Shown one piece after another: positions 59,834 through 64,000 of a DNA stretch of 64,000 nt. The first letter of the stretch is position 1. Every line of letters begins with the position of its first letter. A model generated the notes under the pieces. It did not search any database. It had not been told where the DNA came from and saw only the letters and a program-made list of their open reading frames with translations. Origin of the DNA: Capitulum mitella (taxonomy: Eukaryota; Arthropoda; Thecostraca; Pollicipedomorpha; Pollicipedidae); assembly GCA_030062745.1 (NCBI GenBank), contig CP099847.1:29002923-29066922 (forward strand), written 5' to 3'. The position numbers and the translations under genes were made by a program.

Positions 59834-61040
59834 CCCTATTCCCGGCAGGGGGTCCGAATCCGCCCCCCCCTCAGGTTTTGTGTTTACCAATTCCAGGCTT
59901 TTTAACGCAACTTCACGAAACTTGGTGACTTGTCCTAGCTATTCTTTCTACGCGCTGTGACAAAATTCCAAAATTCTACTTTGCTCAGGAGGGGAGCCAG
60001 ACAACGTTTTTGGGAGGCACCTCAGGCAATTTTTGGACTTATTGAGGGTAAAAGGAAAATGTCTGTGAAAAACAGAATTTTTAAGATAGAACTTAAAACT
60101 TAACATGGATTTATAGCTAAATAGTTGGGCAATGTGCACACAAAATTTTGTTTATCTGAGGTTATTTTACAAGGTCAGGTCAAGGTCAAAAGTCACAATT
60201 AGTTTTTTTGCGATAATTTCGGCGCCGTTTTTTCAAATGCCAAACCCAGAATATACATGACGTACAAGGGTGCCTTCTACTTGTGTACCAAGTTTCAGCT
60301 TGATATCAGGTCAGGTCACGGAGCTATGACCTAAAATGTCAGTGCGCGTATCCTATATCGCAACAGCCATAAAACGAAATTTTTTGAAATAGAGTGAATT
60401 CAAATGATTGAAAACATTTACAGACAATATTAAATGCACACGAGATCATTCCAGGTGACTTCAAGGTCACTGGAGGTCATTTAAGGTCAAAGGTCACAAG
60501 TTGATCTGAGAAACGTGTGACCATGACAGTTCCCCATTTTTCATGTCCCTGGCACCTCCTATGCTAACATTATACAAACATTGTGAGGCGATTTTTACTT
60601 CTTTAGCATAACATGACTAGCAGAAGCCAAAAAAGTGTTTTTGCCTTTTTTGTTCATTCAGTTGTTAGAAAAGTAATCCTCCTATTTTTGAAACCCTGTG
60701 AACGCCCATGAATTTTCTCAAAATTTCAGATTTGCGGACCCATGGTAAAAGCCCTATTCATCATCTCCCAATTCATGCCAGTTTCATTGAAATCGGTCCA
60801 TAAGTAAGGGAGTTATAAGAAGTCCAAAAGTACCCCCCGTTTTGACATTTTTGCCCCCTGTATCCACAACTTTCAAAATTTTGAAAATTTCTTCTTATAA
60901 AAATGTAGTTCACGTCACGGCAAATCGATTGCCGTTTGTTGCGATGAAATCGGACAAGTAGTTCTCGAGATCTCAGGGGGTGCCGAATCCGCCCCCCCTG
61001 CCGGGAATCGACGATACCGTCTAGTCCTCCGGGAATAGGG
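59834..61040 (+). mobile_element. Intact copy C of the 1.2-kb TTAA (piggyBac-type) element
   Basis: TTAA at 59830-59833 and 61041-61044 flank ends CCCTATTCCCGG and CCGGGAATAGGG (12-bp inverted repeats); G/C-rich subterminal stretches with CCGAATCCGCCCCCCC occur near both ends. The length is 1207 bp. There is no open frame of transposase type, so it is a non-autonomous element needing a piggyBac-like transposase in trans. It contains the single CTGTATCC that was duplicated by the hAT insertion in copy B. Confidence 0.92.
60484..60496 (+). promoter_or_regulatory. AGGTCA direct repeat with one-base spacer (DR1) inside copy C
   Basis: AGGTCAAAGGTCA is a perfect DR1, the consensus site for RXR/USP- and HNF4-type nuclear receptors. 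More half-sites lie nearby (60463-60480 and around 60171-60190). Binding is inference only. Confidence 0.45.
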
Positions 61041-61589
61041 TTAATCTTTTAGCCCCATAGGTCCAAGTTTTTTGTTAGCATGCCGGCGAAAGGCTGCCGT
61101 CATGGGCATGAAATTACTTACCATACGGTTAGCCTCATATCCTTTCCTATCGGGCCTCCATGTCGGGTTTTAAAAAGACCGGGGACTTTTCCAGTATGAA
61201 TGCGTATGAAGGCACTGACGATAATCGCCGATTTTTTTCCGATGCCGCTTTGCTGAATGCTGATTACCAATCCTTGATAACTCTATGCACTTATCGTGTT
61301 CATATGATACTCGATGCTGGACTACGTAATAATCGAGTCTAGTCGCATGCCTCTCTACTACATAGTAGTCAGTTGGCAGAAGTGTAGTATCACTAGTAAA
61401 TTTTACATGTTTAAATGCCATCAGGATCAGAGGCTTCGAAAATAACTGATTCAATTCAACCACGCTTAAAAAAAAATTGGTTGAGGGGCCAACCCACGTG
61501 TTCCTAGCACCACCGATCAATGCGAAAAAAAACACAGGGATATCACCATTTATGGATTTCCAGGATTAATCATTCTGCGCGCCTGCAGC

Positions 61590-61960
61590 GAAAGATTCTA
61601 TTTAGCTATAAGCCCGCGCCGGCGTCATGGAGCCCTCCGGGATCCTCTTATAAGGCGAAACGACGTCACGTCCAACTATCCTTCATCGGCTCCGGCCGCA
61701 CAATGCGCGGCGCCGGCCGCTGTATCAGCTGATCCCAGCCGTGCCCACTCAGTGGGGGTCGGTGATCGGTTTCTCGGGCGGGGTCGAGCCCCGTCCACGG
61801 CGGCGGGAAGCCGCCTCGCGAGAATAATGACGCCCGCGGAGCCGATCGATGGCCGGCCGAACGAGTGTTGGCCCCGGGCGGTCCGGTTATTTACTGAGGT
61901 CTCCCGAGGGACGCGTTTGCCGGGGGCGTGAGAGGAAGCGGCGGCGATGCGGATGTTGAC
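61590..61960 (+). promoter_or_regulatory. GC- and CpG-rich island with TATA-like and CRE-like motifs
   Basis: A sharp GC-rich island. CTTATAAGG (TATAAG at 61649-61654) is followed by CGACGTCAC (61661-61669), one base off a CRE. No coding exon can be tied to it. It may be a promoter, an unmethylated island or the edge of a retroelement. Confidence 0.3.
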
Positions 61961-61999
61961 CAACCAAACGGCCAGCAGGGCGCTTTGGCGCGGTGTAGG

Positions 62000-64000
62000 C
62001 CAACTATATTTCCGTTGTTTTGTCGCTGTTTTTGCCATCATGCTGTATTTCATTTCTTCCTTGCCAAATGCATTTTCGCTTCATTGCATTATATGGGTAT
62101 CTCACAACCATTGCACGATATCTCATGCTTATCGCAATAAAGTCGACAAGCTATTACTCTTCGTCATGCCACCGCCATCAGGACTAAGTGTTTCTGTTGA
62201 CCGAAAGCAGCAAAATACCCCTAGGCTGATCTTATAAGCTGCATATATGACAGCCCCCTCCCCAAAAAGGAAAGACTTGTGATCCCTCGACGTGGAACAC
62301 TCAGTGCCCGAAGTTTTTCAATTAGAAGTGGTCATCGCTAGAAACCAAGCAAAAGAGCTGCGAAGTCCTTCATAAAAGCGGATGGCTTACTCAAAAGGTG
62401 TTTAGTAATATAAGTCTTTGGCTGAAGTGTAGAAAAGCATTTCTGAAGCAATTCTACAATCAGCAGATAAGAGCGATGCTTCACCATTAGGTTATCGGTG
62501 GACCGATTGACGAAGAAACCTGAAGTACAGCAAGACACAAACGGCACGTCCGTTCCCACAGAGGCGTGGTCCAAGACTTGTCAAAATCGCATAATTTTAT
62601 AGATTTTCTTGTGAGTTTTAGTGTTGAAAAAGTATCCAGTTTTTGTCATTGTCATTGTCCTTTACGTACCACACGCAGTTACCTGTCTTCAAGAAACGTG
62701 CAGGATGACTGAAGGGCATTGTGGGGAAAATACTTATCGTCTAGAACGTCCTTTGGCTGCAGTTTGTCGCGCTGCAGATGGAATGCGGTTTGATCATTTG
62801 TACTTTTGAAAGCTCCCCCAGGTCTGTGAATGTGAATGCCCGTCTCGCCGCACGTCAAATGGAATATTTCCAGCTTGGCCTAGCTGCCCGCATTCAAATG
62901 GAAATTTCGCATTATTAAACCAGAGCCAGCACTTGGCCTGAGTAGTCGCTCTGCGTCACTCGGGAGGCCCTCGAAAGTGGAAATCACGTCGATTCAGCTG
63001 ACTTACAGACTATTACGGAGCGGGAGCCGTGCACTCGCTGGCTCTTCGTGACGGAGGTTCCAAGAAAACACTCGGCTGATGTGACTCTGGGTTCGGGTTG
63101 TTCCATGTCATGAGCTCTGAGCGTTCAGCAGTCATTGTTTGTTCATTGCCATTCAGCACAAACATCGTGCGATCGAAACGCTTATGTTGGCTGTTTTCCG
63201 TAAAATGATGACGAGTCGACGTTTTACTTTGTTGCATGCCAGCACTACAGCTGTGTTGGCAACATTACAGCTGCATGCCAACATAACAGTTGCGTAGCGT
63301 GATACACCACTTGCGCCTCCGTGGTCAGATTTAACATGAGGAGGGATAGACAGGACGGATTGTGTAGCTTTAGCAATGAATTCACAATATCTTGGCCAGC
63401 GTGACCAAACACACCTCTTGCTCGTGCCCCCCCCCCTTCCCCCGCCTTAGAACAAGCCTCCGAGACGGCTGACCGTTCAGCGCGCGGCAGGCCGCCCGGC
63501 TCGGGGTTACGATGTCTCGTGCGATGTCACTACATGCACTCCCAGGATTCGGCAGTTGACCAGTTGCCCTGCTGTGGTGGTATGAGCCCCAGAGAGCCGT
63601 ATGCCGTGAACTGCTGCTAATAGCTACATGTAACTCCTGGTAATTACCTGTTGTTCTTATTGCACGCATTTTGGCCCGAATGCTTTGAAGTGGGTAAGGT
63701 TGACATAAAGCCCATGCTAAACCGGGCTTGTGGAATAACTTCCTCATACACTGAACCAGGGGACACTGGAGAACCCTCACGGTGCGAAGTAAACTGTAAG
63801 TGCGCCCACTGAGAGCAGAACCAGGGCCATAGTATTTTGGCCTCCGAAACTGGTGCAAGAGAGCAACTTGTCCTCTCATCTTTCCCTCTCCTTGGCCGCG
63901 CTCTGCCTGAACTCACTATCGTAAGTGGCCTTCAGGTTCGGATTTTAAGACCTCCTCATCCCAGATAATTCTGTGAAGGAAATGACTTGGTGCGAAAGAC
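62000..64000. other. No recognised gene
   Basis: The longest open frame (63382-63879 minus, 165 aa) resembles nothing I know and lacks splice or start support. No repeat ends were found. Confidence 0.3.

Noticed and set aside
1..64000. CRISPR array, prokaryotic operon or prophage
   Set aside because: No regular direct repeats with unique spacers and no ribosome-binding sites; genes have spliceosomal introns.

Overview
This is eukaryotic DNA from an invertebrate animal. Genes are split by short GT-AG introns, coding exons are GC-rich, and most of the rest is transposon debris. The gene set (UBR7, TMEM33/Kr-h2, a tandem pair of leukotriene A4 hydrolase genes), CpG-depleted stretches beside two housekeeping genes, and Jockey/CR1-like, Ty3/Gypsy, hAT, piggyBac-type and mariner remnants suggest an arthropod, perhaps a crustacean such as a barnacle. 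The species assignment is a guess.

Layout. Positions 1-6.8 kb hold no recognised gene, one tRNA-derived SINE-like piece and a degraded copy of a 1.2-kb TTAA-flanked repeat. Positions 6.8-23.4 kb are a segmental duplication: two units about 11.7 kb apart, each with a minus-strand LTA4H-like gene (8274-10379, frameshifted; 19960-22051, intact). Each gene has a small first exon coding a signal peptide and one large catalytic exon. Between and beside them lie two LINE remnants and a Ty3/Gypsy fragment. Positions 23.4-32 kb are gene-poor repeats.

Positions 32.0-38.0 kb are a three-level nest: a TTAA/CCCTA piggyBac-type element, cut by a 4.8-kb hAT-like element with an exact 8-bp target duplication that carries a broken gene of a dispersed, unclassified transposase-like family, itself cut by a 599-bp mariner derivative with TA target sites.

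Positions 39.9-43.4 kb are TMEM33 (four coding exons, 275 aa) and 47.3-52.0 kb are UBR7 (eight coding exons, 358 aa), both on the minus strand. The DNA upstream of TMEM33 and the 5' half of UBR7 are almost free of CpG, as expected for germline-methylated 5' gene bodies. Positions 54.3-56.9 kb are a hAT-type element filled with a degenerate 20-25-bp minisatellite. An intact copy of the 1.2-kb TTAA repeat lies at 59.8-61.0 kb. The last 3 kb hold a GC-rich island but no gene I recognise.

The two housekeeping genes are unrelated in function: one encodes an ER membrane protein and the other a PHD/UBR-box E3 ligase. The LTA4H pair is a lineage-specific expansion whose large exons look homogenised by gene conversion. 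All coordinates were read by eye, so repeat edges may be off by some bases; exon edges were checked by reading-frame arithmetic.
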